Source: Apostichopus japonicus
Lineage: Eukaryota; Echinodermata; Holothuroidea; Aspidochirotida; Stichopodidae
Direction of reading: 5' to 3'
Length of the DNA: 64,000 nt
NCBI RefSeq assembly: GCF_037975245.1
Contig: NC_092568.1
Location: 2,976,001 to 3,040,000 of the forward strand
Positions 1-13,000 of the stretch are shown one piece after another. The notes under the pieces were generated by a model that was given only the letters and a program-made list of their open reading frames with translations, did no database searches and was not told where the DNA came from. The position numbers and the translations under genes are program-made. The number at the start of each line of letters is the position of its first letter. Position 1 is the stretch's first letter.

Positions 1-738
1 AATATAGAGTAACTCAAACTGTTTTCTTTTCTTTTGGAACGACCAAATTTAGAAAAATACTCTTTGTTTCATTCCTGTTCCTTTCTTCTTTTTAGAAGCT
101 ACATTTTCTGTTCCATGGTTACTTCTTAATCAGTTTTCAAAGACCACGTAGAACTTAAACATAACTGTACAGCCTTCAGTCTGACATTGATGTAGTTACA
201 AGGGTTGTATTAAAAAGCTGCATTTATGTGGTGATGTAACTTCTGGATGTAATGCTGACCAGATCATGTAGATTTTAACATAGTTGACCTAGCCTTCATA
301 TGTAAGGTCTATTTAGTTGCACCTGTTTGACATACCAATTAGAGAGATGCAAATTTTTCTTCCGTTCAATTTTTGCAACGTTAATCCTCAGAAGTTTAAA
401 TTATTATTTTTGTTATGATAATTTTCATTTGTAACCCTTTCAAGTTAAGCCTTTTTTCATCTTTCCGAGTGTGATGAAAGTGACAACATAGTTCTCATGC
501 ACTGAAATCTTCCTTTAACAGTTGATTATGATCACAAAAGACTGGCAGCAAATTGAGCATAAATTTCTACTTCAAGTCATAGTGTGTTCAGAGATTATTC
601 ATTTCTCTCTTAAAGAGGAAGCAGCTATAATATATTTTCCTTCATTTCTTCATATATCTCAGGTAGCTTTATAAGAGCATAAATCTATGAAAAAGATTTA
701 CCTCAAATATATTAAAATATCTTGCTCTTCGTTTCCAG
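1..738 (+). other. Intronic or upstream DNA of NPHP1, no exon recognised
   Basis: AT-rich sequence leading up to the first recognisable NPHP1 exon. It ends in a plausible 3' splice site (pyrimidine-rich tract then TTTCCAG at 732-738). I found no open stretch resembling upstream nephrocystin-1 sequence, so the preceding exons most likely lie outside the window. Confidence 0.5.
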
Positions 739-3700
739 GGTTACTGATAGAACTTTGTGTGTACTACGTCAGGACAGTAAGTAATCTTTCCACCGTAGTG
801 GTTACACTCAACTGACATGTTTGTCTACTGAAGTGTGTAACAAAAAATTGTTTTTTTACAACAATTTGTAACAATTTTAATATATAAATTTTGTCACCTT
901 CTGAGAGTTAAAATTTTCTTGGGTCACAGTTTAATTGCTTTGAATCAATGTTTGTTGAGGTTAGGATATGCTTTCCTACACTTTGTTTATCTTTGTTACA
1001 TTTAGTTTTATAGGATGTGGGATTTTTTTATGCGGTGTGGGGAGGTCCTGTATGGGGGAGTGGTATTTAACTGCTCAGATTGTTATTAATCCTTCATGTT
1101 TTTTATTTTTTTATTTTTCACAGAAAACTGGTGAAAAGGGAGAATTAAGTTGTGGATGGGTTCATCTTCCTCTCTTTAGTGAAGAGACAGGGGGACCTAT
1201 CATCAATAAGTAAGTTTCCTCTCCGGGTGGACCTATCATCAATAAGTAAGTTACCTGTCCGGGGGGACATATCATTAATAAGTAAGTTTCCTCTCCGGGT
1301 GACCTATCATCAATAAGTAAGTTTCCTCTCCGGGGGACCTATCATCAATAAGTAAGTTTCCTCTCCGGGTGACCTATCATCAATAAGTAAGTTTTCTCTC
1401 CGGGTGACCTATCATCAATAAGTAAGTTTCCTCTCCGGGGGGACCTTTCATCAATAAGTAAGTTTTCTCTCCGGGGGGACCTATCATCAATAAGTAAGTT
1501 TCTTTTCCAGGTGACCTATCATCAATAAGTAAGTTTCCTCTGGGAGACCTACCATCAATAAGTAACTTATCTCTCCGGGGGACCTATCATCAATAAGTAA
1601 GTTTCCTCTCCGGGGGACCTATCATCAATAAGTAAGTTTCCTCTGGGGAACCTTTCATCAATAAGTAAGTTTCCTCTCCGGGGGGACCTATTATCAATAA
1701 GTAAGTTTCCTCTGTGAGACCTACTGTACCATCAATAAGTAAGTTTCCTCTCCGGGGGACCTATCATCAATAAGTAAGTTTTCTCTCTGGGGGACCTATA
1801 ATTAATGAGTAAGTTTCCTCTCCGGGGACCTATCATCAATAAGTAAGTTTCCTTTCCGGGTGATCTATCATCAATAAGTAAGCTTCCTCTCCGGGGGGAC
1901 CTATCATCAATAAGTAGTGTCCTCTTCGTCAAGTCTTTAGACTTTTTACATCAAATGTTATGTATTACCTTCAAGCTGTAGTTATAACTTGCTGAGTATA
2001 CACTGGTAATACTAGAAGGGTTACATTGTTTGAAATTATAAATTAAATTCAGTGTGAATTTTGGCATATTGTGTACTACCTCTGACACATGATTTAATGA
2101 GGGTGCTGAGCGGGGGGGGGGGGGGAGGAGTTGGTAGAGGATAATTGGTATAGAGGTGCTATGAAGTAGTCTTGTTTTCCATGTCCCTGGCATATTGTGT
2201 CCCTGTTTCTTTTACAGTTCTTTCACATTTTGTTAACCATTATGACCACTAAACCTTGTTTACAGTGAACAAGTTATTTTGATATTATGTAATAGGTATT
2301 AACTTATGAAAATCCTGTCAAACTGTCCGTTTGCTTTATAGGTTGTACGAGTTGCAGGTTAATGGTGGGACACCATTTGAACAGGGTGTAGAGGTAGACC
2401 CTTCCATTAGCAGGAAAGGTAAGTCATAATTCATAACCAGTTAAGATATGAGCTGTAAACTTGTTATCCTTAAAATATAAAACTCCAGTTTCAAATGGGT
2501 GTAAAGTGAGTTACTGAATTTGGACCATGAGTGTTAGCACAGAAATGAATGTTGAAATTTTGTAGACAATTAAACCACTGGTATCAGGGCAGGCTGTATT
2601 TCGACACCACTTTCATACTTTAATAAAATGATGGTTTAAGCATTAGAGGCTCATCAATCAAATTGGCTGGAGAGCTTAGTCTAGCAAACAGACCATTCAG
2701 TGAGCTACACAAAAGCAACACAAAGTTTGGTAGAAAGACCAAAGGTTTGCATGGTTTGGAATTGCATGTTTACAATTCATTACAAATATTTCCAGGACAC
2801 ATTGTGTTGGATGTCAACCATTTAAAATGCAGTGTGCGTATTTCGACTCCACAGGTTTTATGTAGTACAGCAGCTATGAGTCATAGATCTAACTGATAAC
2901 TAACATTTTGGATGATTCAAATGTGCGAATTTTTGCCACAAGGAACTGATATGAACTGCAATGTTGTTGTTGTTGTTGCACTATTGCATATATCAACATT
3001 TAAAAATCATACCTCAAGCCATTCTGTAACTTTATATATGATCTTTCGTCACAAATGTCAGTCTTACTTCTCTACATGTAATTTTTAATATTCATAATCT
3101 GAAAAGAAAACTTTCCTTTCCTGCTCTCCTTTCCAGTCTCTACCAGCAAACTCCGATCGATGCTGACAGCCAATAAACAACCACGCCTCCATCTGAAACT
3201 TATTGCTCCAACCAAGGAACAGAAAACTCAGCTCGAGTAAGTATTTGTAAGAAGTAGGTTTGGACCTTAGGAATATGTTTCATTTACTTATCCTAAGTTA
3301 TTTTTTTTGGTCACAATCTAAGATCGATGTACACACACATCATATTGTCTTCAGACATAATCTGTAACTGCATTTCACTAAAATGAGGCAAAACCTTCCT
3401 TAGTTTATAGATTAAATCAGTTTGAATACAGATATTTCAAGAGAACACTTCTGATGGAATATTTAACGCTTTTTAGTCATTTTTCTTTTGTCTGACCCCA
3501 GGACTCTACCCTTTACGATTGTTAGTGTGGCCAGCTACCTACCACTGCTGTCCTTCTACAGAAGAATTCTAGCCGACGCTGTCTTGAGGGACCGGATTGA
3601 CATTCAAAGCACTGGTAAGTCTCTGCAAAATTATTGGAAACTTGTTATCTTGAAAGAAAAACAAGAAAACCAAAAAACACCCTCTGACTTTTGTATCACT

Positions 3701-6620
3701 ATTATGGTTAGATTCATGAAGGTGTTGATAGGATTAAATCTTATGTATTAATGTCCTTGTAACAGTACTCATTCTATCAGGGTTGCCGTCCTATAAATTA
3801 ACAAACTGGTCTTTCATTCAAATGAAAATTAATGTAACGTTTCCAAAGCTGTTTTTAAAGATGGTACGCTGGATATTATAACTTTCCAAGTATCTAAATT
3901 TGTAATATGATAGATATCATTTCTGAGTTTTACATTTGATAAGCTCATTCACTACGATAATGCCAGACATTGTAGCTACATTGTATACTGCCATATACCC
4001 CTGTAGCTGGATTTAGTTTTTCTCACAACCCCCACCCACCCCCGTTTCATTAGTTTTCAGTACATACGCAATTTGGAAACAGCTTATCTTCTTTAAGAGT
4101 GGTATGTTTCCATCTCTCTACAGCTGAAAAATATAGAATGATTTAATTTCTCATTTCAAGACAAGAACTATCTTTCTTTCTAGGTATTGATAAACTGACC
4201 ACTGTTCCTACCAAAACTTGAAACTTAATCAGCTCACTCAAATTAGAGATTTCTTTCCTTTAAGAACAGCCCTTCTTTCCTTGATCCATCAGTAATAGAC
4301 TGATTAATCTCTTTTGTTTCTCACAGAGCTCATACATAGTCCACTTCTTGCCAACTTTCCTAAAGCAGCCAACCTTCCAGATGTAATGGATGGTCTAAGG
4401 GTGAGTCATTCAGGTCTACTGTTCAGGTCTTCTCCAGGCCCGGTGTTGTCAGTATCTTTATAGCTGCCGCGTATCCAAGAATAGTGCCGAGAAAATTTAT
4501 CTGGAATGGGCAGTGGTGGACAGATATAGGGCTTGATAAACATCATTCCATTCCATTGTCCCTGAATTGTGACTTATTTTGTATGGTCCTCTGGGTTAAT
4601 GAAATGTTACTATCACTTTCTACATACTGTAAGTCACAGTTTTCACCTTCTTTTGGTCTCCATAGTTTCTGTATCAAAGAAAATTTCAGACAGAAGTAAA
4701 TGTGGTTAAAAATGAAATTCCTGGAAACATAGTCTGTTACTTCCCTCTCCCCCTTCTCCCAAGATTGTACCAGGGACACAATAAATGCATTAGGTGCGCA
4801 TGTCATGAAACAAAGCAAAATATGAAATTAGTGGGACACAAAATTTGCTGCATTGAACTAAACTGTTGACAATGTGGCTGTATATACCACACATATTTCT
4901 CAGTTAGAGTGAGGGGGTATCCAACTATGTTTCACCCATTGCAAAATACAGCTTTAAATTTGAATTAATCTAAACTTTTATCTCTTTTGGTAAATTTTCC
5001 TCACAGAGTATGTGGAATGAGAAGAAGCGAAGCACTAAGAAATCGGAAAAGGTCAGTATTGAAACGTACCCTTCCAAGTGACCATCCGATTAATGTGCTA
5101 TTCTTAAATCAAAGCTGTGTACGACAGTAACATTTCATGCTTTTTGTTGAAATGTGAGCACAAGATTGTAATACCCTCCTGTAGAAAATGTAACCCAGAC
5201 AGAGTCCACTGTGCATGTTAACCCCTCTGATTTTTATTTACTTTAATCATGAGGGACGATCGAGGAGAAATAATATGAGTGTTTTGCTACGGAACAAACA
5301 CAGTTCTTAATTCAGTCAACATTGAGCTAATCTTGTAAACTAAGGCAATGGGATTTTTGATCATTTTGGTAATGAACTTGCAACTAGAGCTTCTTCAATA
5401 CTGTGTCATTCGTTCTTAGAAGGTCACTCCATTTAGTAAACAGTTGGTGTTTTCACTCTGCTCATAAAGTCAGCCGTGTAACTTGCTTAGAAATTTAAAA
5501 GACTTCTTGGGAAGCCAGACACTTTTGTGAGGTGTGAGAAAAAGGCACATGTAGTGTAGTAGATATTTCATACATTACAGTAATATTTTTTAACCTTTTT
5601 TTAGATGTGGAGGGAGGTGGGAGGGGCAAACAAAAGATTATGTACGAACCCTTCCTGTCTCACTCTCCCATGGCTGTATCTCAATATATATATATTTTTG
5701 AAGTAAATTGCAAAATCTGTATAACACAATCACATTAAGGACAACATTCATAAATTGATACCATTTACCAAGTTTCTGAATGTTCCAAGTTGATTATATA
5801 TCTGTTTATCTCTTTCCTCAGAGGGATGGTGAACAAATGAAAGCATTGTTTATATCTGCTTTCATGGAGAGTGCTTATCCTGTACTGTACTCAGCGACCC
5901 TCCCAGACTACCATTGGCCAGATATCGAATCAGAGCAGGTATGACAACCCACTCCACTCCCCCCCCCCCCCCATATCCTACCATCCCTTCTACTCTCCCT
6001 CCCGTGTCCTGGTATGCTGTTGAAGATTTCTGATCAGCTGTTGTGTTCAAGTTCAGGTTTTTTTTTTATATTTTATAAAATCCCGCAAAAGATTTAGCAA
6101 TTAATGTAAAAATTTCAAACTGTCTACTAAGGTGATTATCAAAACTAGAATTAATGACTTTAATGTGTAAAGAAGTAATGACAGTATCTTTCTGATGTGT
6201 CATAGGAATACCATACACTGTGATTCTTGTGCCTCTATTAACAAGATTGAGATAGTGTTTAAGGGACATTCCCTTGTTCTGTAACCATTGACAACAAGCT
6301 GAGATATATCGGTAAAAGGTTAATTCGATGAACGCTAAGGCACTAAACAGTATTGCCAAACTTTTGAAATGCCTTTAAATTGCATGGGAAGGGATATTTC
6401 ATGCCCTGATGAATTTCCACTGTTTTACTCACCTAAAATTTCAGGTTCATTCTAAAAGACTGTCTCTTTTCAGGTTCGATGGGAGAGTATATCAAACTTC
6501 ACCGCAGCTTCACATCAGAAGGGCATTCTCACAGCATTGTTGAGTCCTGGCAAAATGCATACACCCTTCCACACATCAGAGGTTAGCTTCGATATACTTG
6601 GAGCCTATACAAACAGGTGA
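739..6620 (+). CDS. NPHP1: Nephrocystin-1, C-terminal 264 residues in nine exons (5' end outside window)
   Basis: Exons seen: 739-776, 1124-1209, 2342-2418, 3137-3236, 3502-3614, 4327-4400, 5007-5051, 5822-5938 and 6474-6620. All introns begin GT and end AG, and the joined frame is open to TGA at 6618-6620. The product is the C-terminal nephrocystin homology region. Diagnostic stretches are [32 protein letters not shown], a motif around [15 protein letters not shown], and the ending [15 protein letters not shown]. The family protein is about 730 residues, so roughly the last third is present; the N-terminal coiled coil and SH3 domain would lie upstream. NPHP1 is known to act at the ciliary transition zone and cell junctions with NPHP4 and RPGRIP1L. 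Exon choice rests on splice consensus plus remembered similarity to vertebrate NPHP1. The intron after 1209 is unusual because it carries about 20 further copies of its own splice donor. Confidence 0.9.
1124..1209 (+). CDS. NPHP1: NPHP1 exon whose 3' end seeds a minisatellite
   Basis: Encodes [12 protein letters not shown] through GGPIIN, ending in two bases (AA) of a lysine codon completed by the next exon at 2342. The true donor is AATAA|GTAAGT at 1209/1210. The last ~15 exon bases and the first ~20 intron bases together form the unit repeated to about 1932. The in-frame TAA at 1211-1213 lies immediately past the junction. Confidence 0.85.
1195..1932 (+). repeat. About 35-bp minisatellite made of the NPHP1 exon-intron junction, ~21 units
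   Basis: Unit consensus is GGACCTATCATCAATAAG followed by TAAGTTTCCTCTCCGGG. The first unit straddles the real exon end and the remaining ~20 are intronic. By eye, 18 of 21 units keep a perfect GTAAGT; the exceptions have GTAACT near 1564, GTAAGC near 1880 and GTAGTG at the last unit near 1915. Unit length varies slightly through the G-run and one short insertion near 1725. On the minus strand it is read as a spurious repetitive ORF. Confidence 0.95.
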
Positions 6621-6799
6621 AAGGGAGGATTTGATCAAGAAAAGTGACTGATAACTGCTGAACTTGAGGTTTGATGCTTGGCAGGAAGGTTTGATGCTTG
6701 ATGGGAAGGATCATGAATTTATGATTGGTCATCATCTGGAGAGAATTTGTGAATGATTTGTGACAGCATCACATTCCAGAGTAACATTCCAAGTGATGT

Positions 6800-7630
6800 G
6801 ACACCCTGATGTTACATGGACTGTATGAGAAGTGCCAAGTGGTATTCATCTGGAAGGGTTTCCTGAAGTTTACATCATTTGTTTACAGAGGTATCACACT
6901 AATGAAGATACAAGTAAATCAACAGTCATGCATCTGTAGTTGCATTTACTAGTACATTGGCCGGTATGAGAAATGACAAGTGGCGTTCACCAGGGAAGTG
7001 AATTTCTGAAATAGTTGTGACATCATTGTTTACAGAAGTAAATTCCACCCTGTGTGACATCACAATTTAAGATAACAGTTAATCACCAGTCATAGGTCAG
7101 ATGTTATACTTCTGGTATTGTGGATGGAATGAGTAGTGACAAGTGGCGTTCACCTGGAGGTGAATTTCTGAAATAGTTGTGAGATCATTGTTTACAGAAG
7201 TAAATTCCACAGTGTGACATCACAATTTAAGATAACAGTTAATCACCAGTCATAGGTCAGATGTTATACTTCTGGTATTGTGGATGGAATGAGTAGTGAC
7301 AAGTGGCGTTCACCTGGAGGTGAATTTCTGAAATAGTTGTGACATCCTTGCTGACAGGTCAATTCCACCCTGTGTGACATCACAAGTTAAGATACCAGTT
7401 AGTCACCAGTCATAGGTCAGATGTTATACTTCTGGTAACTTGGATGTCATGAGAAGTGATGTTTGCCTAGAGATGAATTTCTGAAATAGTTGTGACATCA
7501 TTCATAACAGAGGTTAAGTGGTATGTGACAGTATGATTCGGATGTGTAGGATATGTCATAGGATGCTTGCTGTAATACAAGGATTGTATGAGAAATATCC
7601 AAACTGGAGAAAATTTTAAATTTTGAGGTT
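6800..7630 (+). repeat. Tandem repeat of about 160 bp, five to six copies
   Basis: The marker motif ATGAGTAGTGACAAGTGGCG or a diverged form recurs near 6823, 6962, 7126, 7287, 7447 and 7577. Spacing is about 160-164 bp in the core and shorter at the edges. The central copies, starting near 7126 and 7287, are almost identical; the outer ones decay. It lies just downstream of the NPHP1 stop codon and may be transcribed as 3' UTR. Confidence 0.85.
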
Positions 7631-8389
7631 ATGACATCATCAGTTTATATAGCTTAAATCGTGTTTTGTTACTCTTGAATACCTATTATAGTCTTTGGTC
7701 TGATGTTGTGGTAGTGTTGTACCAATGATGGTGTTCATTAGCAGGTTAATGGAAGAGTTGTGACAGCATTGATTATAAGGGTATATGTCACCTTGTTCTC
7801 TCTTTAGTCAAATAGAAACAAACAAATATTGGGACTTAAAACATTCCAAAGCAGATTAATTCAGAATTGCAGGTGTAAAGACGATCAAGAGAAGACATTA
7901 AAACACAGCAATTTAATCTGCCTTTTCTTTATTTTTAATTTGTCAAATTTATATATGTATGCGTGTTACTCGTAAGAGAGTTTAATCAAGAAAATGACCA
8001 AAATTGTAAAATTTTGTAGCAAAACTGTATTCAAATGATACAAACTTCCAAGCTCCAACATCTATCTCCATCTACTGGAAATCAATATCATTCTTTCAAT
8101 TTATTGAAAAACTCGTTCACAAAACAGATACTCTCTGTACAACCAATTTCCAATAAACTTGATTTTATATTTTCCTTTTACATTTTGTAACAAACGTTTA
8201 CCCTGATTTAACCATATTTATTTAAAAAAATATTATAATAAAAAAAAACATTTGAAAGCCTTACACTCAACTTATACATGAAAACACCCAATAAATCCAC
8301 ATCTGATCAGAGCAAAAATACATAGAAAATGTTCTTGTCTGGAGGGAATGAATTCTTTGGTTCATGGAAATGCATTTTATTTCCAATCT

Positions 8390-8640
8390 ACCCTTTAATG
8401 TGGTTAACGCCGGTGCCTTTCAATCATAAGGTCACGATTTCGAGTCACTCCATGATTAATGTATGTCGTCCAGTTACAGATGTGTTGACAATTGACAATT
8501 CATAATCATGGACGTTAAAATATGAATCTAAGAGACTGACTTCGGTCAGCTTGCGGCTTTGATAAGCCAATGAAGGCTTCTTCACGAGGTTCCTGCTTGC
8601 AGGAGGATCTAAAATACATACATACATACAAAATGTATGC
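8390..8640 (+). mobile_element. Probable tRNA-derived SINE
   Basis: A tRNA-like head has TGGTTAACGCCGG (A-box-like, near 8401), an anticodon-arm-like CCTTTCAATCATAAGG, and GATTTCGAGTC (B-box-like, near 8436). A non-tRNA body with small hairpins follows (GCTTGCGGCTTTGATAAGC and CCTGCTTGCAGG). The element ends in a short (CATA)n tail near 8617-8630, typical of a SINE 3' end. I cannot assign a family name. Confidence 0.5.
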
Positions 8641-9840
8641 CTAACTATGATAATAATGTATCTTAACATTATGCATGATATGCATCTCATGATTCAAATT
8701 ATCAAATCACCAAAATATATGCATTTCCCATATTATTCACTTTTCAGTTGTTTTTTTTTGCCCCTCCTGTATCCAAGGCAGTGATGGTCTTTACAAATGA
8801 TATGAGTCTGCACAATCAGCTAAAAACTATGCTAAAGACTTCACATGATGAAGAATTTTAAAATTAAACCTTATATATGCAAATAAGACCATGCCATCAG
8901 CCCAGGAAGACTTTCCCCTTTATTGAATAATTGTTGGCAAGTTTTATTGAAAGAAATGTTTTAATATCATTAACAATGTTATGTTATAAAAAAAATTGCT
9001 GATTTAACTTAACTTTGATAACAATGCACTACTACAACCAGCTACCTTCCACCATAAATTGTAAAATAGCATATTTTTCCAAACTGATTTCATGACAATG
9101 CAGGGAACAATTCAGTGTTTACATTTTGCTTAGAACTTTTGACTGTTGTTTAGTGAGTTCTGTTTACTGAATAACAAAACAGAATTAAGATTTCGTGTAT
9201 ACACAAAAAGTGATACATCTTTGTCGTCGAGCATTTAACAGTTGCATACATTTTGCCCGACAATTTGCAATGTGATACCCGATGAATAAATTCCCTGCTG
9301 TGTACAACAAACCCAGAGAAACAAATTTAGCAGTGAAAATCTGAATGTTTCACCTTGAAAGAATAATTCCATTCAGTGTTAAAGATTAAAAAATAAAAGG
9401 CACCGACTCTGTTATGCATAATGCAGTAGGAAACCACACTCATCACATCATGTAGGAATATGTTGATAAAAATGAGCTATATGTACACTGCAATGATAAC
9501 TGAAATTATTATAGCGTAAATTATTGATTATAGGAAAATAAAAAGAAAACAGCACAAGATAAAAAAAAATATCTTGTTCAGTGTGTGAATACTGCTTTAA
9601 GTCACATTCCATTGTATTTCTTCGGCATGACATGCTAGAAATGATCAAAAAAAAAGGTTGTATGGCGAAGGAATGAAACTATAATTTTAATAAATTGGAG
9701 AGAACATAAAAATTATAACCGAGAAATGGCAACCTTCGGGATAAAATTATTCCACTTCGTTATAATAGGTCTTCAAAACATTTGCGTGGTGTCTAAAAGC
9801 ATTTGACTCTGGACAAGAAGCTCACTCTTTCTGAACTTGA

Positions 9841-10048
9841 TCAGGGTCTTGCATGTAGTTCTCCAACTTCTACGAGAGTATTGGCTGCTGATTGGATGGT
9901 GAAGGCTATCACAGACATGTGCTTTTCCAGTTCAGCCCATTTACTGTCGTTATCCATACCGTTTTCGATGTCGTACATTAGATCCATAATTCCGGGGAAG
10001 ATATCACCAAAGTAACCGTCCTTGCTGCTTGGGGCAAACACAATATGT
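9841..10048 (-). CDS. FOLH1/NAALAD-like: Peptidase last exon, dimerisation-domain end
   Basis: Encodes [20 protein letters not shown] and the terminal helix ending in ARP, then TGA. It aligns without a gap to human APSSHNKYAG: the glutarate-sensor Lys (K699) is replaced by Gly, while Tyr (Y700) is kept. Confidence 0.9.
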
Positions 10049-13000
10049 CTGTAAGAGAAAGAGTGGGACAATTTAACCAAGAGTGAGAATTTCTATGAAA
10101 ATTCGGAAATTGATTGCCTACTGTAACAAAACCCATCAATAAAGAGAATACACCATGTTAGGTTATTTTTGAACTCGACATTTTCATCTAAAACATTATG
10201 TAACTTTGATGATTAACTATTGTCATCCTTCTACTACAGTGGGGAGGTAGAGGGGGAGGATGGGCATGGGAGGGGGTGAGGAGGGAGGAGAGAGAAAGAA
10301 AGGTGGTGGCAGGGAAGGGGAATGGGAGATGGAAAAGGTGGTGGAGAGGGAGGGAGAGAAGTGGTAGGGAGGAAGGTATGGGAGATAGAGGAGAGGGTGT
10401 TGGTGTGAAAAGGTAATACTACCCGTTTAACTGAACAAAAGATGTTTAAAATACATATGTGAAATTAACATGCTAGTTTGTCATCCCAAGAGAACCTAGG
10501 GCTTTATATTAAGAATATGCCAGATTTATTAATTCCCTTGCAATGTAAACAAAGTTATTAAACAATCCATTTATTACAAGATTAACTTTAAGAAGATTAG
10601 CTGCACTACCTGACCAAGGGGCGATTTGGTAGCCCCTGAGGGTCTATGAACGCCCTCTCCATCAACATAAGCTGATCGTTAACCTTTCGGACGGCAAAAG
10701 GGCTGAAACGAAAAGATTGATGAATGTAAACATAGAGAGTTACAAGAGTGGATCGATCAGATGGTATGATTCTTTTCTCCTGTTTGAAAAGAGTACTTTG
10801 TTTACAATCTGACCAAAAAACTTTGTAATATTTACCCTCAAATGTGCAATCCACACAATGTTCATTACCAATTGGTAACGATAATCACTTAACGTACACA
10901 CTTTGACAAACATTTTACAGCCATCCTTAAAACTATTTGAACATTCTGAATTCATTCAAGGATTAATTGAAGGGCAGGATACCCAGTGAAATACATCTGT
11001 AAAAAAAAAATTGCAAGTCAAAACATGCCAACACTTGAGCCTATATATGCTGTTGGCATTTAAACACACTGATCCGCATAATGAATTGTGGTGAAGCGTA
11101 AATCAAAGGTCATATAAATTAATACCTTTTTTAAGTACACAGTTAATTGATTATATTGTACAATTTTCATTCTTTCCCTTTTCTTCTACCAAGACTACAA
11201 TATTAACATCATATATATGCAACCACCTTGCACCACCTCAACCACCATGCACCACCTCTCTGCTGCATTTACCTGTCTCCATATCTTTTGTGTAGGATTT
11301 TAGCCTCGAGAGCCTGACCAGCGGCAGTGAAGTAATTAAGGGCAATATCAATTGCATCTGTAGAAAATAAACAAAGAAATATAATTGAAACAATGTCAAT
11401 CCAGAACTCTGTGCATTTTCAATCAGAGAATAAAAGTCAATGTTATTATTTAAAATAATTATGGAAATTGGAAACAGACCAAAGTTTTCAAAACAATATT
11501 TTTCCAATTTATTTTATGGAATATACTTGATTGTACGGTGCAATGTGTCTCCTTTCCAATTCAAATTCCAATGATATGAAATAAGTTTGCAGTGAAGTAT
11601 GTTAAAACTTCATGAAGCACAGGTAGATGGAGGGAAGCAGTGAGTTTGAAATAATGTCGAAAAACTAATCGATTTCCACAAATGCAAACATCAAACAGAA
11701 TAGTTGCAATTATTCAACATAAGGAACAAAATATTTATTAAACGTTAGCTTTGGCATTTTAATGGAGTAGGAAGAATTCACTCCAATGCAAAACCGGCTT
11801 GTAGCAGAGATCCCAGTGGCATTGGAAACAGTTAAGACTTATAGATTCAAACTACACAAGGCATTTCAGGTTCAGAAAAAAATAAGTCTATCCGGATAAA
11901 TATACTGATCTACTATGTATGCAGACTATAAGACTGATCTTCAATGTAGGAGACACTATACAAATAAATAGACTGACATGCTACGCTCACAGACACTCTA
12001 TTAAAGTAAATAGACTGATATATTATGTCAGCAGACATTCTATCAAGGTCAACAGACTGATAAACTACATAAGCAGATGCTATGTCCAGATAAATTCATC
12101 TACTATGTAAGCAGATGCTATGTCCAGATATACTGATCTACTATGTAATAATATGGAAGACACTCATGGTAATGCAATATAATGTTGATTCCTTATAACC
12201 TACCAAACGATAGTCCACGTGTGGCCATCTTTTCTTCGTAAGCCTCTTTCAGTCCGTCTGGTCCATCCAGGGATCGTCTCATCTTGAAAGCATAATCAGA
12301 CGCCTTGAAGGGAAGAATGAGGGAGTCGGCTAAATTCCTGGCCAATTCCGCACACACCCTGGCAATAACACGGTGATACTCAAAGGAAGGATCTAAGATG
12401 TCGTTCACGAGATAGAACGTCTCGTACATGGAATGGTAGAGAGGATAGCCTGCTAAACCTGATGCCTGCCAAGCAGAAGATAACAAGAAAGAAAATAATC
12501 CCCAAAAAATAATCAATGCCAAAAAACTTGATCTATCTATCACTCAACCCCAGTCCCCTTACTGTACATAAAGATTTTAACCAGTGATTATGACGTTGGC
12601 ACGCCAAGTAAAGTATCATCAGTCCCTTCAAAAGGAGAAATATACTACTAATGATATTGATCAAAGACAAACTATGGCAACAACGATACTTACAGGGTCA
12701 TAAGTATACCTCAGATCCACTGCAGGTACACCAAGTCTGCTTAACAGGACTGCATAGTCACTTCCTGAGCCAACATTGGATATGCTGCGGAAAGTATGAA
12801 ACAGCCTCTTCATCATTAGAAGCAATGTATCCGATTGTGAAAAGTATAAAAATTAAAATATGATGAGACAATAAAACATAGTATAGGTAACATAAGTCTA
12901 TGCAAATTCTGCTTTTAATGAATACCTGAATATACAGCTGTGTATTAGCCCAAATGAATATTTTACGCATCATTTTTACATCATTGCTGTTGTCCACACA

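Larger units (their letters stand above)
6621..9840. other. Convergent intergenic and 3' UTR region between NPHP1 and the M28 peptidase gene
   Basis: No coding exon recognised. It contains the NPHP1 3' UTR, the 160-bp tandem repeat, a probable SINE and the 3' UTR of the minus-strand peptidase gene. Candidate poly(A) signals on the plus strand are AATAAA at 8237-8242 and 8290-8295. On the minus strand they are TTTATT (reverse of AATAAA) at 8919-8924 and 8943-8948. The last would give the peptidase mRNA a 3' UTR near 0.9 kb. Confidence 0.5.

Noticed and set aside
1732-1932. Minus-strand ORF with repeated LLIDDRSP
   Set aside because: It is only the reverse reading of the splice-donor minisatellite.
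5955-5971. C-run and other homopolymers (2111, 13904, 18523, 50161, 58972)
   Set aside because: Ordinary homopolymer tracts. Lengths are unreliable in assemblies and no function is implied.
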